Shown here piece by piece: positions 11,817-27,647 of a stretch of DNA of 64,000 nt (position 1 is the stretch's first letter; each line of letters opens with the position of its first letter). Made by a program: the position numbers and the translations under genes. The notes beneath the pieces are model-generated. The model did no database searches. It worked only from the letters and a program-made list of their open reading frames with translations, and was not told the origin of the DNA. This DNA comes from Cristatella mucedo (taxonomy: Eukaryota; Bryozoa; Phylactolaemata; Cristatellidae), in NCBI GenBank assembly GCA_009760855.2, contig WPIO01000003.1, forward strand, positions 5,894,501 to 5,958,500. Reading direction: 5' to 3'.

Positions 11817-12103
11817 TTAAATAACGGGATTCCACACTAAAAAATGACAAAGGAAACACGCAGCGACTGCTAGCCGACTGTTAATGGGCAAGACTCGCCG
11901 ATTGCTCGTGATGAGGTAGGCTACTTGGAACTTATTACCAGCTTGTATCGCTGTTCCCATCCGGACCTCACTGATGATTATCCTGGAATAGGTGTTGAAT
12001 CCTCCAGTAAAGGAATGTGGTTGAACTGTTGCATTGTAGCAGACTCCTACTCTCAGCTGCACCGTGTAATTACCGGCTGGGAGCCCGTAGCAAAATCCTT
12101 CCA
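11817..12103 (-). CDS. CTHRC1-like protein, terminal exon (C half), copy 2
   Basis: Second C-type exon. After an AG acceptor (gctgcag, 12110-12104) it begins in phase 1 with EGFCYGLPAGNYTVQLRVGV, keeping the two Cys at residues 4 and 21 exactly as in copies 1 and 3, then SFTGG in place of TGW and SRIIISEV, very close to human SRIIIEEL. The frame stays open for another 45 or so residues and ends at TAA (11817), giving a longer, partly hydrophobic tail (AACFLCHFLVW) than the other copies. That tail could be real or read-through into former 3' UTR. The only partner N exon upstream (15808-15911) is damaged, so this copy may no longer make a complete domain. Confidence 0.72.
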
Positions 12104-15242
<3,139 letters not shown>

Positions 15243-15475
15243 AAATATATTAATAATAATTATAATAATAATAATAATAATAATTATGGCCTTGATAAAG
15301 CGCCCTCAGAGAACTCAATCTCTCTCTAGGCACTTTAAATTTGCTGCAAAGGGAAATGCAGTTGAATAGTGAGTAATATCATGCTCGAAAAACAAACAAA
15401 ATGAATAACATGGTTAGGGTGACATGCACAGGGTCAGCATGCAAATGTAGTTAGTGGCAGCATGCACAGGCATTC
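15243..15475 (-). mobile_element. LINE-A 3' fragment
   Basis: (ATT)n-type tail at 15245-15287, then the inverted stem-loop (GCGCCCTCAGAGAACTC) and about 170 bp of LINE-A 3' UTR ending near CATGCACAGG. Only the extreme 3' end was inserted. Confidence 0.88.
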
Positions 15476-15807
15476 CATGTATCAGGTGGTGACTCACTTA
15501 ATCCGTGTACGGTGAATTTTAATCACTTTGCACCTGCCACAATACCACGAGTTTTCGAATAAATAGACCCGAAGGAAGATTATTATTGACCTGATTACAG
15601 GAAGAGTATTGTATGGCACGTTGATCCATCTTTCGTCGATCAATTTTTATAGAGAAATAGTATCGTCGTACAATCGTATAATAGCTAAATTATTCCTACT
15701 GTCAATTATGGAGGCATGCAAGTCAAAAGTATTTGCGTTGAAATGCAAAGTAAGTCTATATATCAGCGTCTGCATCTTTTGAAATATATTTTTTGTTCAT
15801 CACTTAC

Positions 15808-15911
15808 CACCTGCCGCAAGACGATATATCCCTTGGCAAAAAGACCTGTGCCGTGCCGAGCCACTTTATTCTGAGGACAGTGTCCGACGCAGTCTTTGTA
15901 TAAGTTACCAC
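15808..15911 (-). pseudogene. CTHRC1-like N exon, damaged (copy 2)
   Basis: After an AG acceptor (taattgtag) the phase 0 frame reads VVTYTKTASDTVLRIKWLGT and then SSCGRW. This aligns with VVTYSKLSDTSGLHLRTVGT and ACCRWYFTING of the intact copy at 2691-2883. Directly after the Trp comes TAA, where the intact copies have a Tyr codon (TAC). The rest of the domain (FTFNG-x-EC and the IE-x-x-Y strand) is not recognisable downstream. The same bases form a consensus donor (GTG|GTAAGT), so the exon may be spliced early instead of terminated. Either way the N half is incomplete, and phase 2 would not match the C exon at 12103. Confidence 0.6.
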
Positions 15912-16261
15912 CTACAATTACCAATTGTGAATAATCAAATACAATTGATCTATCTGGCATACTGATTAAATTTTGAATGCCAGATTAAAATTTTATATGA
16001 ATGACATCAATTTATGCCAGCCACAATCTTTAATTTTAATTTTTATTTACAGGATAAATTAAATTTTTGAAGCTATAATTGCGGTGGATTAAGTGGAAGC
16101 TTTTTATTATTTCTGAAGAAATCAGCCGTCTAGTGGTTAGCTCTAACCGCGACGCTTTGAAATGTTTACGCAAAGGAAATTCATGAACTCACGGCTTAAT
16201 AATCAGCTAATGCGATGCGTAAACGTGCTCATTCTCCTCTTGCTAGCAAAGTAATGTATCT
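15912..16261. other. No gene recognised
   Basis: AT-rich spacer between the damaged exon and a LINE-B fragment. Confidence 0.45.
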
Positions 16262-16862
16262 ACGTCTGTAACTCCACAAAGTCATAAAGACCATGTGGGT
16301 GTTACGCAGGAGTGTTTTGTATAGCGCACTCACAGCCTAAGCGGCTTTTGGTACGCATCCGGTAGCCAACAGACTTCGTCTCATGCAACAAAGAGAAAGT
16401 GGGAAGCATGGCAGAGTCAGGAGAGCAGTTGAGGTAGTGAGTAGCATGAAAGTATCAGCTCAGGACCGCTGAAAAGGATGAGCCATAGTCGGCAGTAGGA
16501 GAGTAGTTGTCAATGCTTAACAATCGTGGAATCCAGCTCCACAGTCTAGGACCGGCAGAGCTAAAGCATCTGTCGCCGACGGTCTTTAAGCGGAGGAATG
16601 GGACAGCTAATTTACTGTCCACACAGGACCTGAGGGCGTGAATAGGCTGAAACTGATGCAGCAGTTCAGCTTGGTACGAAGGAGCCAAGCCGTGGCGGGC
16701 CTTGTGGGTCAGCGTAAGAATGATGCTCTGAATCCGTTGGTCAACCGGCATCCATCCTAGCTCTTTTAGCAAAAGAGACACGTGCTCAAACTTTTGAGTC
16801 TTGAAGACTAGCCTTGCAGCTATATTCATAGTCAGCTGCAGTGGCCTGACAGTAATGACTAT
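16262..16862 (-). mobile_element. LINE-B 3' fragment
   Basis: Minus-strand copy of the second LINE family. The 3' end carries the reverse of GTAACACCCACATGGTCTTT and GGAGTTACAGACG. The body encodes the C-terminal RT region: ELGWMPVDQRIQS, LTHKARHGLAPSYQ, LKTVGDRCFSSAGPRLWS and SPTADYGSSFSAVLS. It is truncated on the 5' side near 16862. The frame is open for 150 codons (16455-16907), but only the C terminus is present. Confidence 0.88.
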
Positions 16863-19689
16863 GTAAGTAATGAAATGTAAGAACTCTAAGTAAAGAATAG
16901 GAACCAAGGCATTTGTAATACTTAGTACAAAAAGCCCCTTAAAGGGCGCACAATAGGCATTATAATACAGAAAAGACTCTTAAATTACACAACCCTATTC
17001 ATCGATCAGACAAGATATGTCGGGTCGCCTCTCTCCTGTCTCTGGTTTTTGAAGGCTGAATGAAGCAAGCTGTGTAATTACTGGGGCACACACTTGTTGG
17101 AGCCTTCAAAAGCAACGGCAGATTCACGGAAGCAAAATTAGACGCAAGATGAGAAGCCAGAGGAGTGTTCTTCAGCAATACTTCCAATTAAAATTTGGTT
17201 TCTGGTTTTAAACCATAGGCGCCAACATATTTCGAAGAATTTCAAAAAAATTCTATCTCAATTAATTTTTTTTGAACGTCTTGAAAGCCTTTTAACTGTT
17301 TCGAAGCAAGATAAAAGTCCGTAGCAGATCTTTCCAAATGAAGTGCTAGATTTTTAAGGTGGTGATGCAAGAGAAAGTGACTATAAGTAGAGTGGATGTA
17401 GTGAGAAAGTGAGAAAAAGAAAAAGAAAGTGACTGTTTGTATAAGTAAGGCAAGTGAACATTCTTATGCCCATCTTCCTGGTACATGGTCAATCTGTTTT
17501 CGCATTTGATTATATTGCATTACATTCTACCCTTACTAAAATTGGACAATAATAACATTGCTTTAGGTCAAGCATGTAGGATAAACTGTGTCCATAAAGC
17601 ATCGTTAGGAGATGTCACCACTACTTGAAAATTGTGGGAATGAGTTGCGTGTATTATCCTTTGAAAGAAAGAACTTCAAGAGTATCTTTCGCCATTTCTC
17701 ATTTAATGCACTATTGGAATCGCTATCAAATAGATCCGGGTTTTGGCTGCTTTATTCAAAACTTAATGCATCTGCTAGCATAAAATCAACTAACTGGCTT
17801 GGCAGTTACCAGTTGTGCCAATAAAAGGGCGTTATTTATTTCAGTGAGCTGTAAAAAGCCAGCATTTTATTTTGGCTAGACTTCTTGAATAAAAATGCCA
17901 GGATTGAAAAAACTTCAAGACTGAAAAGTATATTACTTTGCAGGACGCAGGGCGTACTTCAAATTTAGAGAATCTTCAGAGCTCCATGCCATGACGTTAT
18001 TAGTCGATAAGCTATATTTAAGGCACGGACATGTTTTCAAAAACACTTAAATTAGCACAAGAAAGCAAGGTAATAGAGCTCTCGTGACTGCTGCCTAAGA
18101 AGGAGCTCAGCCCTGCTGAGTAGCCGGATTCAATTGAGAATATTGGTTATACCTTTTCCTGACCTGAAGCATGCATGAATAACCTTATCGAACGGTTGCA
18201 GGACCAAACTATATTGTGGATGGGACGTCTATGGGTAAATGGTCGAGCCTTGACTTTCGCCAGACCCAAAGAATTAAGTTGAGCACAAAGGATTGCGTCG
18301 CCGCGTAATTCCTCCACAGGTCACCAAAACGGGGCTACGGCCTAATAGTCCCTTGAATAGGTAGTACTCGTCTAGGATGAGGTGAGAATACATTTTGTGG
18401 AATTATCAATCAGCAATAGCACCACCATACGTAGGGCTAGTTGAAGAGGATTCAGGCTCTTACTCGTAATATTGTAAGTTGAGTGAGTCTTTAACAAAAA
18501 GGAGCAATAGGAAATAAGGAACAGGCACATAACCACGGTGCTGTAAACTTACTTATGAGTCACCATTTAAATTCTTCTCTGATTTTAGGGAGAAAAATAG
18601 TGAGAGAGAGCAGGAACTTGTAGAATTCAAACGTGATGCGCTGCTTAAAGTAAATATGTCTACGCATAGATTGCCTCGACAATGTTCGGACGGCAAGAGT
18701 TACATAAAGCTCTCATTAGTCTATCCTTCGTACCATAAACTTGTTCCAGGTGCATTTTCTTAATCTTTCTGTTCTGCAAAGGTGCTTAATTCTACTCGAA
18801 GGAAAACCTCCAACATAGAGCATTCTTAAACTTTTATTGAGTAGCGTCTCTCAACGTCTCTTAGCGCTATTTTTCATTCACAGTTTACAGTTACTTCTCT
18901 GAGATCCTCTTATAAATATTTGCGACCCCAGCTGTGCTAATATCTTTGCATTATTACGACACAGTAGCAATCCAATTAGGACCCCAACCCCTCATGTTTT
19001 CAGGGGCACTATATAAATGGGATATTACTGCTAAATAATAGCTTATTTATATTGTCCAAGTAATTGATTTTTATTCCGCGGATAAGTACTTAACCATAAC
19101 ATTACAAAAAATACAGGTCTAGCAGAACAAAGATTTGGCTCTTAAGTATATATTTGATGAGAACATTGCAACAAGAATTGAGCGCGTGGTTTTGAGCTCT
19201 TGGAGAATTCAGAGACAAGGAAGTAGTCATAGCTCAGATTCCGATGCTTCTCCAGAGTCGTGTCAGTACCCGAGAGCTCAGTACGCAGTAGTTCAAGGAT
19301 TTTATTTCGCCCAACTTTTCATCAATTCATCTCTCATGAATACCTAGTTCTGGTTAAGACATGGAATACCGCGTGACAGGCACGGTTTTTAAAGGCGTAG
19401 AGGCATCGCCAATACCCCGATGGCATTGCTAGTTCAGCCTTCATGTTAATCTATTTACCTCAAGCGTAACCTGGCACCGTGAGCTTACAGCTAATTGTCA
19501 CTTGCCTAATAGCAATAAGATACTTGCGTAGCCCTAAAGACAAATAAATATCTTACTGGGTACTGTATACATGTAAAGGAACGAAAGGAAGCACGAACAT
19601 TGGCTAGGCATAACATGCATATTTTATTTACTAGCCATTAGAACAGCAGGGCAATGACAACGCTCTGAGGAAATGCTGCGGGAAGCTGG
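16863..19689. other. No gene recognised
   Basis: Nearly 3 kb of AT-rich DNA inside the array. Short open frames (16999-17187 minus, 17612-17824 plus, 19135-19347 plus) show no domain, signal peptide or splice context. Confidence 0.4.
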
Positions 19690-20165
19690 AGCATTTTTAG
19701 CACATTTATGAATTACCAAGTACGGTTATCATTCTGTCAGTAAGAAGTGAGTTCCAGGCTTTAGAAGGACAGGAACTAAAGGAAAGGTCAGCAAAGAATT
19801 TGTTCATTTTTATAGGTACGGTGACTGTACGACCTTAGTCAAAGTAGGGAGGAAGGAAACGATGCATAGCCTGATTAGGATAAAGTTAGCATAGGTGGGC
19901 AGGGAATACATAATGAAGGGGCTTGAATGTGAGGGAAAAGCCTTTAAGCTGAAAAACTGCTTGTTTAGGAGCCAGTGCATATCTATGAAAAGTGCTCTGA
20001 CCTTGTACGTGCAACTTCCAGGACAGATGACCCTAGCTGCCGAGTTTGTATCTACTGTAAGCACCTTATTATAGGAGCAATACCTTGCAGAAAATACATA
20101 TAACAACTCGGATGTGGTATCTAAGCCAGTTTGAGCTCCGAGCAAGATTGAGATTCTAGTTTTCA
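19690..20165 (-). mobile_element. LINE-A-related copy, strongly diverged
   Basis: Minus-strand translation retains GLDTTSELLYVF, DTNSAARVIC and IDMHWLLNKQ, the decayed forms of [24 protein letters not shown] and ADLHWLPVKQR. Many substitutions mark it as one of the oldest copies. Confidence 0.7.
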
Positions 20166-20237
20166 GAATTATTTGAACCCAGGGCCTGAGAGAACAGATT
20201 CTGCGACACTAACCACTCGGGTACTTGGATAGCCACT
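20166..20237 (-). mobile_element. tRNA-like SINE head
   Basis: Minus-strand sequence has CCGAGTGGTTAGTGTCGCAG (A-box region resembling tRNA-Ser or tRNA-Leu) followed 30 bp later by CCCTGGGTTCAAAT (B-box-like). No complete cloverleaf or acceptor stem forms, so I call a SINE head and not a tRNA gene. It abuts the diverged LINE-A copy. Confidence 0.55.
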
Positions 20238-20383
20238 GAGGGCAAGTTTTCCCCAGATTTTCCCTCTAAAGTAGTTTAAGTAATGCATCATTGAGCGGAA
20301 TTTTGAGCATTCAATCACTTGGGCTGGGCTATTTTGTTAAGTAAGAACTTTAAATTTATAGAATTGAGCTCACATTAGGTATA

Positions 20384-20385
<2 letters not shown>

Positions 20386-20422
<37 letters not shown>

Positions 20423-20449
20423 ATATATACTCGTCGATATTTTTTATTC

Positions 20450-20487
<38 letters not shown>
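20386..20487. repeat. Two (TA)n tracts
   Basis: TA runs at about 20386-20418 and 20452-20485 separated by about 35 bp. The tracts are self-complementary and can pair as one stem. Confidence 0.93.
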
Positions 20488-20574
20488 GTTGCTAATTAGA
20501 GCAAGCTGAACAATTTCAGACTTTATGTACGCCTACGAGCGTTGATTACCTAAAAGTGCATTCAGGCTTACCGT

Positions 20575-20784
20575 GAGCTGACTGTCAGGTGCTGCTGCGC
20601 TTTCCGGCCCACGCTCAGTGTAGAACTGTGTGTTAAAGATAGGTAGAGCTAAACACTGTACGTAGTCTAAAAAAGTAACAAGTAAGGCTGCAGCAGAATT
20701 TGCTATGCTTCTTGAAAATTGAACTTGAATACCGTCATCGCTATGCATGTAAGCAGTAATATGATAGCAATAGCCAATCCGCAC
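20575..20784 (-). CDS. Uncertain open exon-like segment
   Basis: A minus-strand open frame ending at a GTAAGC donor (CTC ACG|GTAAGC). It reads HSDDGIQVQFSRSIANSAAA then LLVTFLDYVQC. F-S-R-x-x-x-N-S-A-x-x-L-L-V-T-F loosely recalls the first strand of CTHRC1-like N exons (TFTKMRSNSALRVLF). The NSAA-x-LV core could equally be a relic of LINE-A (QNSAARLV). The phase 0 end does not match a C exon. Low confidence. Confidence 0.2.
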
Positions 20785-22197
20785 AAAATCTCAGAATACT
20801 ATAATTTTGGATGTATAGGTAGGCCTAACTGCACACTGACTTAGCTGGTTAGCCCTACTGACTGCCAAGCATTATATTTGTTATATTTGAAATTATATTG
20901 AAGTTATATTTAAAAAAGTTATATTTGAAGGTATGCTGAAATATTTGTGTGTAATCTAAAACAATTAATTTTAATTTTAAAGTTTTATTTCACATTAACT
21001 TACTAAAATGCATTTCTTTATCGGATGAATATGTCCATTTTTCTCTCATTAGTCATTTTCCGCTTGTGAATCTACGGTGACACCTTTATGGGACTTGAGG
21101 TGCAATTATAGGTTGACGATGGTCATTTGATCCAAATGTTGAGCTAAGGAGCAAATAGTACCAAGGACCAATTTTTAGCTGTGGTTAGAGCTCTCTCACA
21201 ATATGAATTATCATTATACCAGCATATCTAGCACATAAAATAATAAATTGAGCCTTTCGAGGGACATTTTTTGCATAATTTGTCAGTAAATACATTATGA
21301 ATATGATCATTTTTCAGTTATAATGTTCTTATTTGCAGTTCTTATGACTAGATGTGACCTGAAATTCCGACAGCATTTTCATGAGAAATTATTAGTTTTA
21401 ATTTATTCAATTTCCTGATCACCAAAGGAAAGTTTAAGGGAATAATGGCTTTCTATTCGTCTGAAGCATAAGTAATTAGAAAATGCTACTTAATACCAAG
21501 AACAAATTGCATTAGTTTGTTTTGCATGTCTCCTTAGGAAGGTGGAATTTAACTTAACTTAGTTGGGCCTGATTATCCTGTATTATTATACTATTGCTAC
21601 TGTAAGCAGCTATTACTAAAAATATATTAAAAATGTGTGCCTAAGAATTAAACGATAGATCTAAACTATATCTCAGTGATTGTTTCATGTGATCTATAAG
21701 TAATGTAAACGTATCGCACGCAACAGTGTTTTACTATTTACATACACTTTGATTGAGCTTGATTATAATACTATTTGCCATTTGGATTACAAGAAAAATT
21801 ACATTTGCATTAAACATAGGATTCTCTTTACTTAAAACCAGACAGTTACGCATAGGTACAAGTAGCAATTGAAAAAATCTATAAGTTTCAAATTATACGA
21901 TTTTTTATATAAGAAAAAATGAAGTTTGTTTGGACTAGTTGCCACCTATTATTATTTGGACGCTTTAGAGATTGGTAAATAAAAATTAATACCAAGGAAT
22001 AAAGAAATGAAGAAAGTATTTTATTATTGTAATATTTCGAGTGCAGTGTGCTCATTTACTTAGCTCTTTGGTCGAATTAGCAGGTGGTGCATTTCAACTC
22101 TGTCCTTCCAGCGGCATGTGTCGTGGGCACGCGCGTAAGAACGGCTATTCCTGGCCATTGAAGAGGCTTATCTGTGTAAATATCGATCTTTATAAAT
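20785..22197. other. No gene recognised
   Basis: AT-rich DNA downstream of C exon copy 3, including its presumed 3' UTR; no clear polyadenylation site chosen. Confidence 0.4.
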
Positions 22198-22361
22198 TTA
22201 AACCTCACCTTTACTGGATGCAGTAAAGAGCTCGTATATCCACATTGACCTGCTCGCATGCCAGCCAGTGAATGAGTCACTCATGCTCCCGACAAAACAT
22301 GGTCCGACGACAATGGATACGTTGACGATGCCGGCGGGTAGACCCCAGCACAGACCGTCCA
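22198..22361 (-). CDS. CTHRC1-like protein, terminal exon (C half), copy 3
   Basis: Third C-type exon, directly after a good acceptor (ctattttag). It starts in phase 1, and joining to the G left by the donor at 30304 makes GTG (Val), so the junction reads V-DGLCWGLPAGIVNVSIVVG. Cys residues 4 and 21, the PAG, the VVGPC and TGW at 31-33 sit exactly where copy 1 has them. The final strand is weaker (SMWIYELF) and the frame ends at TAA after 53 codons, with no tail like that of copy 1. The exon is intact. With the N exon at 30304-30502 it would form a complete CTHRC1-like globular domain across an intron of about 8 kb. Confidence 0.78.
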
Positions 22362-23091
22362 CTAAAATAGAAAGTGCTCATTCACTATCTCAGTAAAATA
22401 TAATTTCCGAGGATTTATCTTGAAAACTCTTGAGAGAAAATTGTGATAACCAGTAAATATTGAAACATCATGATCTTATATAATTGATAAAACAAGTTTG
22501 ACAACCTAAGTAAGCACTCGCTGCTTACATAGTGCTGATTGTTACTCATTATTAGATAACGAATAGTAATTAATTGGCACTAAAACATGAATCATGTTTG
22601 GTAATCCAAGTATAAAAACACACAATCGCATTTCATTTATTTCACGATATCAATTATGAGCAGTACCTGTATTAGCGATCCGTTTGAGTTCAAGCCTTTG
22701 TCAACAGCAGCAACTGTAAATTTTCCTTCAATATCTATACACATAGCTCCACTTAGCTGTGCATTATGGTGAGTGCACAGCTATGGCCCACCTAAAGCCT
22801 TAGATGATGCATAAATGATGGTCATCACTAGGATTTAAGGACTAAGGAGCACAATGGAGACAATGTGCAAAGGAGGAGAAATAATCCACAGTGGTTGGCG
22901 AATCTATTCAATAAACTCACTTCGATAGGAGGCCACAGTTTGTGTGCTTAGAATATGCATCTAAACTCGAAAATTTAAATATAGGAGTCTCTGAATTATA
23001 AACACAACATGAGGCTCACTTGGTATAATGGAAGGCAATAAGTGGTGATTCACATTAAATTCTAGTTGACACTTATCTGAAACTGGGCTAA
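22362..23091. other. Intron, no feature recognised
   Basis: AT-rich sequence between C exon copy 3 and a LINE-A tail fragment. Confidence 0.4.
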
Positions 23092-23285
23092 TGATAATAA
23101 TAATAATAATACATTAGATATAACAAACTCAGAGAACTCACTCTCTTTCTAGGCACTTTACACTTGCTGCAAAGTAAGCACGATCGAATGGTTAGTGGTA
23201 GCATGCTCAATGCAAGCAAGCATAACATGGTTAGGGGTCACATTCGCAGGGTCCGCATCCAAATATGGTTAGCAGCAATCGCGAA
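23092..23285 (-). mobile_element. LINE-A 3' fragment, diverged
   Basis: An (ATA)n stretch at 23092-23112 is followed by reverse stem-loop remnants (CTCAGAGAACTCACTCTCTT) and LINE-A 3' UTR motifs (AACATGGTTAGGGGTCAC). Confidence 0.8.
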
Positions 23286-26200
23286 CTTAAAAGCTGAAAC
23301 ATTATACTACTTGAATGTGTGCACTGGCAATCCATAAAGTAGCATTTCAACTTCAAAATTCTGACGCACAACTGTAGACCCTCAGTCGCTAGCTGCATTC
23401 CACGTATTGGCCAGAATACACTATTATGATTAAGATCAGACCCAAATGATTTACATTGGCTTTCATTTTCAATATTTGCAGAGCAGTCGCAGCAGTTTTA
23501 TTGATTTTTATGTAGTAATATAGTTTTGTTTTAGCAAGACCTAGTACGTCATAGCCTTTACTCAAATCCTAATTAAGGCACTGCACCAGTTTCCAAAGTA
23601 AACCATGCTGACATGTTGGCTAATTCACCCCAATCAGACGGTGAAATATGTTTAATCCTAGCTCCGCCACCATATCTATATTTTAGAGTAATATATTTAT
23701 CTCTTTCGATTAATGCAAATTTTAAATAGAAGTTAGGTAATTCGAATAATAATGAAAATTAGTGTACATTTTTAGGAAAACGCCAACAGTTTGCCTCTCT
23801 CTAATGGTTTTCTCCAAGGGAGCCGATATGCTTGCTGACATTCTGCATGTTACCTCTAATCAATTGATGATACTGCATTTACAGTTAATGTAAAGTCCCA
23901 AGAAAGGCATCAAGTTCTCTGATGGTGCGATACAATGTATTAATATTGTATATTATTTTGCACTCTAGGCGTCATGCTGAACATCAGTTACAACAGTTTC
24001 CAAGACTTGTTAGATGAACAATAAAAAGGGTTGCATACTAAACAAATGTTGCATACAACTTCAGCAAAGCTGGCTAGGGGTATTTTTATTGGATTCGTAA
24101 TACAGAGGCTTAGTATGAGAGAGCAAAGGTTGACGGAGTATAATGCACTAATTATATATAGCTCTATGCCTGGTTCAAACAAGTTTCCACTACAAAGTGA
24201 AACCAACGCCTCTCCCAGAAGCCACAAAAGCAAGCACCTTCAATTTTGAGATGCTTTCCGAAGAATTAATGAGCCTGTTAACCAAGTAAATAGCACATGC
24301 AAAATTTCATAGTCAAGACACTATTATTCTCACGGTATGGTACATATGGCATTGATATAGGTATAATCTCTCTTGTAGCTCTGGTGCTTGTCTAAGTGAC
24401 CTTTTATTCATAAAATCGTTCGTAGTCTTTCTTTTGGTGTCTGGAATGTAACTCCCAGGTGTTGCACTAAAATGGTGTAGCTAGTACTGCACATGAGAAT
24501 ACACGCTCACAACCAGCTACCGTCGAATGAGCAGGTAATTTATGAGTACCCCAAAGATCTGCACTAAGTGGAATTTTTTACAATTTAAACTCTCACTTAA
24601 ATCAATATAATAGTGAAGGTCGATATAGACTTCGCCTTTCCTGCTGAAATTGCAGTTGCACTTGGCTTTGATCCATGCTTTCAAGGTTTACAAACTCTCC
24701 TACCTTTCTCGTGACTCATATCTCTGAAATTCATCATTGATTGGAAGCCGAGAGAATTTATCAAAATTGTTGTCTATAATACTAAATAATCATCAAACCA
24801 TGGGCTCGTAAGATTCTGTAAAGCCTATCACCTGTTACGGGCTTCACTAGAATATCCCCTTGAGTCGTTGCCTTTAAATCTTAAAATATAATTTAAAACT
24901 AAATCACCCTAAACTTAAACATTATCTCCTCTGCCCATTCCGACTACTTGAAGCTGTATCTAAATAATTTCTAAAAATCTTCAGTAAAAGAAGCTAAGGA
25001 CTGCTTGTTCCTGTCATCTTTTTCCGGCCTACAGAATTATTTTTTGCGTGCTTTTACTTGCTAAAACTGGCTATTCTTATATTTCCCAGTTAGGATAATT
25101 CCTTTGTGAACATATAACCTCTATTTAATGTTACTCTTTTACATATTTATTGAAATTGTTAGGCATTGAAGACAAGTTGAAGATTTGCAAAAGTGAGAAA
25201 ATGCAGAACAAATGGGTTTTTTAATAAATGGATCTTAAAGACAGGGTTTGGAAGTTACCTTTGGAGATAAATAATATACCTCGTTAGAAATAATATCCTT
25301 GAAAATATATACGACTTTTTATGAGAGAAGCCTGTCACAGTATATAGAAAACATGCAATTTAGATAGCCTCTGGATAATACACTTTTAATATCGTTAATA
25401 TGAGGGATAATTTATAAAATTACCGTAGCTCGTCGTTTAATTGTGTGCACATATAACGCGAATGCATCTTTTACCTGGGCCAATCTAATTCCAGAGATCT
25501 TTTAGGCTGTCTCTGACCAAAATGCGACAAGACATCTAGTTTGCTTATAAGCATTCACTGTCCACTCGCCTCATGCATTTAATTGGATTTTTCAAAAAAT
25601 TCAAATTCTTGACGGTTAGAAGCCCTCACACTTCTTACGGAAGTGCGATTTACATTAAGCTGCAATTTTCAATAAAAATCTTTAAAATACATGAAACAAA
25701 ATAAATTCTGAACTAACATAACTCTTTTCGCTTTTCATGCTGATGTTAAGTTCCTAGTATTTTTGGGTTTTAAGAGTTTCCAGTTTTTGAAAAGAAACAG
25801 ATTATGAATAATATATAGTTATTAACATTGCTAATATGGAAACAGACCTACTAAAGATACTTATACCACAAGGGGGCAACGAGCTTTGTGCTTTTAATCA
25901 GTTTTCAGCTTCGCTTAACAAATAAAGTACATTGACACATAATCACACTTTTGGCAGTTGACTAAAAAGTCTAGAATTCTTTATTCCATTCTCCCACTCT
26001 TCTTTGTGCAGCACCGGCAAAAGCATCGGAGCTGGTAAAGAAAAGAGCCCCAAACAGGTCACGGTCTTATGTGAATGAATTCTTCCTTATAATATTAGTT
26101 TTAATTCCCTGGATAAATTAGCTTAATGATATAGATCAAGGCTTTGCGTCCCTTGGATAGACTAGCCGCACTTCTATTTAGAGTAGCAGTCTTTTGACCC

Positions 26201-27539
26201 TATAATGCAACTTTTTGAGAAGCCAGCGTTATAATTGCAAGGAAAAATAAAAATAAAGCATATGATTCCTAAAGGAACACGAATGATGGGATAATTATCA
26301 AGGCATATACATGTACTCAAGGTTTTTTTAGGTTTAGTTTTTGAATAAAATTCAAACGCCAGTTTCGAGTCACACTAGCATTACCTGTTTAGACTTTTTT
26401 TTTATTGCACTCTGCGACCAGATACCTACCACAGTATGTACTTGTAACTAGAACATTATAGCAAAAATTGCACATGGAGACTAACATCTAATCCACTGTA
26501 AAGACAAATCTAGGGTATGAAAACAATGATTAGGTTTTCGCTTACTATCCATTCCTTTAGCTACCAATTCTAATTTGGAGGAAAGCGGCTGCGATTTGTA
26601 ACTGGGCCGCCAACAAAGGTAGCTCAAAGCTTAAATATCCCCACCATTACCACTGGCTATTGGACGTGTTTTAAGATTGAAAGACTTGAAAACTAAGCGT
26701 TGCTCAATTAGACAGAAGAAGATGATTACCATAGAGGAAATGTGGTAGCATTACAGGGCCCCAATGTATCTAACCCTCAGTTCCTATCGAATAGAACTCT
26801 CAAGCGTTGGAAGTTGTTATGCTAGCGCACAGTTTATCTTATTTTCGGGGTTCTCAATTTACTGTCAGCCTTTGTTCTTGAATTTCAGCTGCATGAATAA
26901 GTAGCTTGCCACAAATCTAAAGCTCAGGGCTCCACTGATATTAATCGTGCATCGATTGTGAATGGCACCGCTAGGAGTGCTGAGTTTGCCGCTTCGGTCG
27001 GTCCTGAAGCTGCTAAACTTGGTTTAGAATATGTAGTGTCGAAAGTCTGAGGTAATTGCTGAGAACTCTTATCAGTCTTCTTGCCCAAGATTCATTGCTG
27101 ATGACTAGATGGATTTTGGCATTCACGTGATTGACTTACACATTGAAAGTGATATGCAGGGTTTAGACGATAGAATATCTGCTTGTTCTGAAAAACAGCT
27201 TGATTCAGAAAAGTCCCCTATAAAAATGCAGTACTGATGGCATAGCAGTGGTTGGACGTCGGATTTTGAGCCAGAAAACGCCGAGGACAGTAAAGTGACT
27301 AATTTAGCCCAGGTATGATCCACAGTTGAAGCGTCGTAAAATTTGAAGTCAGAAATACGGCTTGAGATGCCAGATTTTATGATTTTACTCGGAAACACTG
27401 ATAAGGCGACGAATACTGTGCACGAGTCTGGGATACAAACCTTGACTGACGATATTTGGAATTAAGTGTTTGTATTACTAGAGACCATTAAATAGTTCTA
27501 GTTGATTAAACAGCCTCTTTTTGTATAGCGACAGAAGAG
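23286..27539. other. Long intron, no gene recognised
   Basis: About 4.2 kb of AT-rich DNA with no exon, LINE or SINE that I can support. The small open frames at 23988-24249 (both strands) and 27123-27398 (minus) have no domain signal. Confidence 0.4.
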
Positions 27540-27647
27540 CCTTTACGGCTATCACCACGGCTTGCAGTGGCGATGAAGAATCTCCCACCGCAGGAATCGA
27601 ACCCACAACCTCGGGACCGAGGTCGTGAAAGCAACCGCCTTACCTAG
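27540..27647 (-). mobile_element. tRNA-like SINE
   Basis: Minus-strand sequence runs CTAGGTAAGGCGGTTGC (A-box remnant), CGAGGTTGTGGGTTCGATTC (perfect pol III B-box core) and CTGCGGTGGGA, then a body ending near GTCGCTATACAAAA, a motif also seen in LINE-B 3' UTRs (GCGCTATACAAAA). The tRNA 5' half is incomplete, so it is a SINE fragment and not a working tRNA gene. Confidence 0.65.

Noticed and set aside
15476-15500. CCACCTGATAC shared with the exon-like segment at 38895-38915
   Set aside because: Eleven matching bases next to a LINE-A truncation point; too short to support homology.
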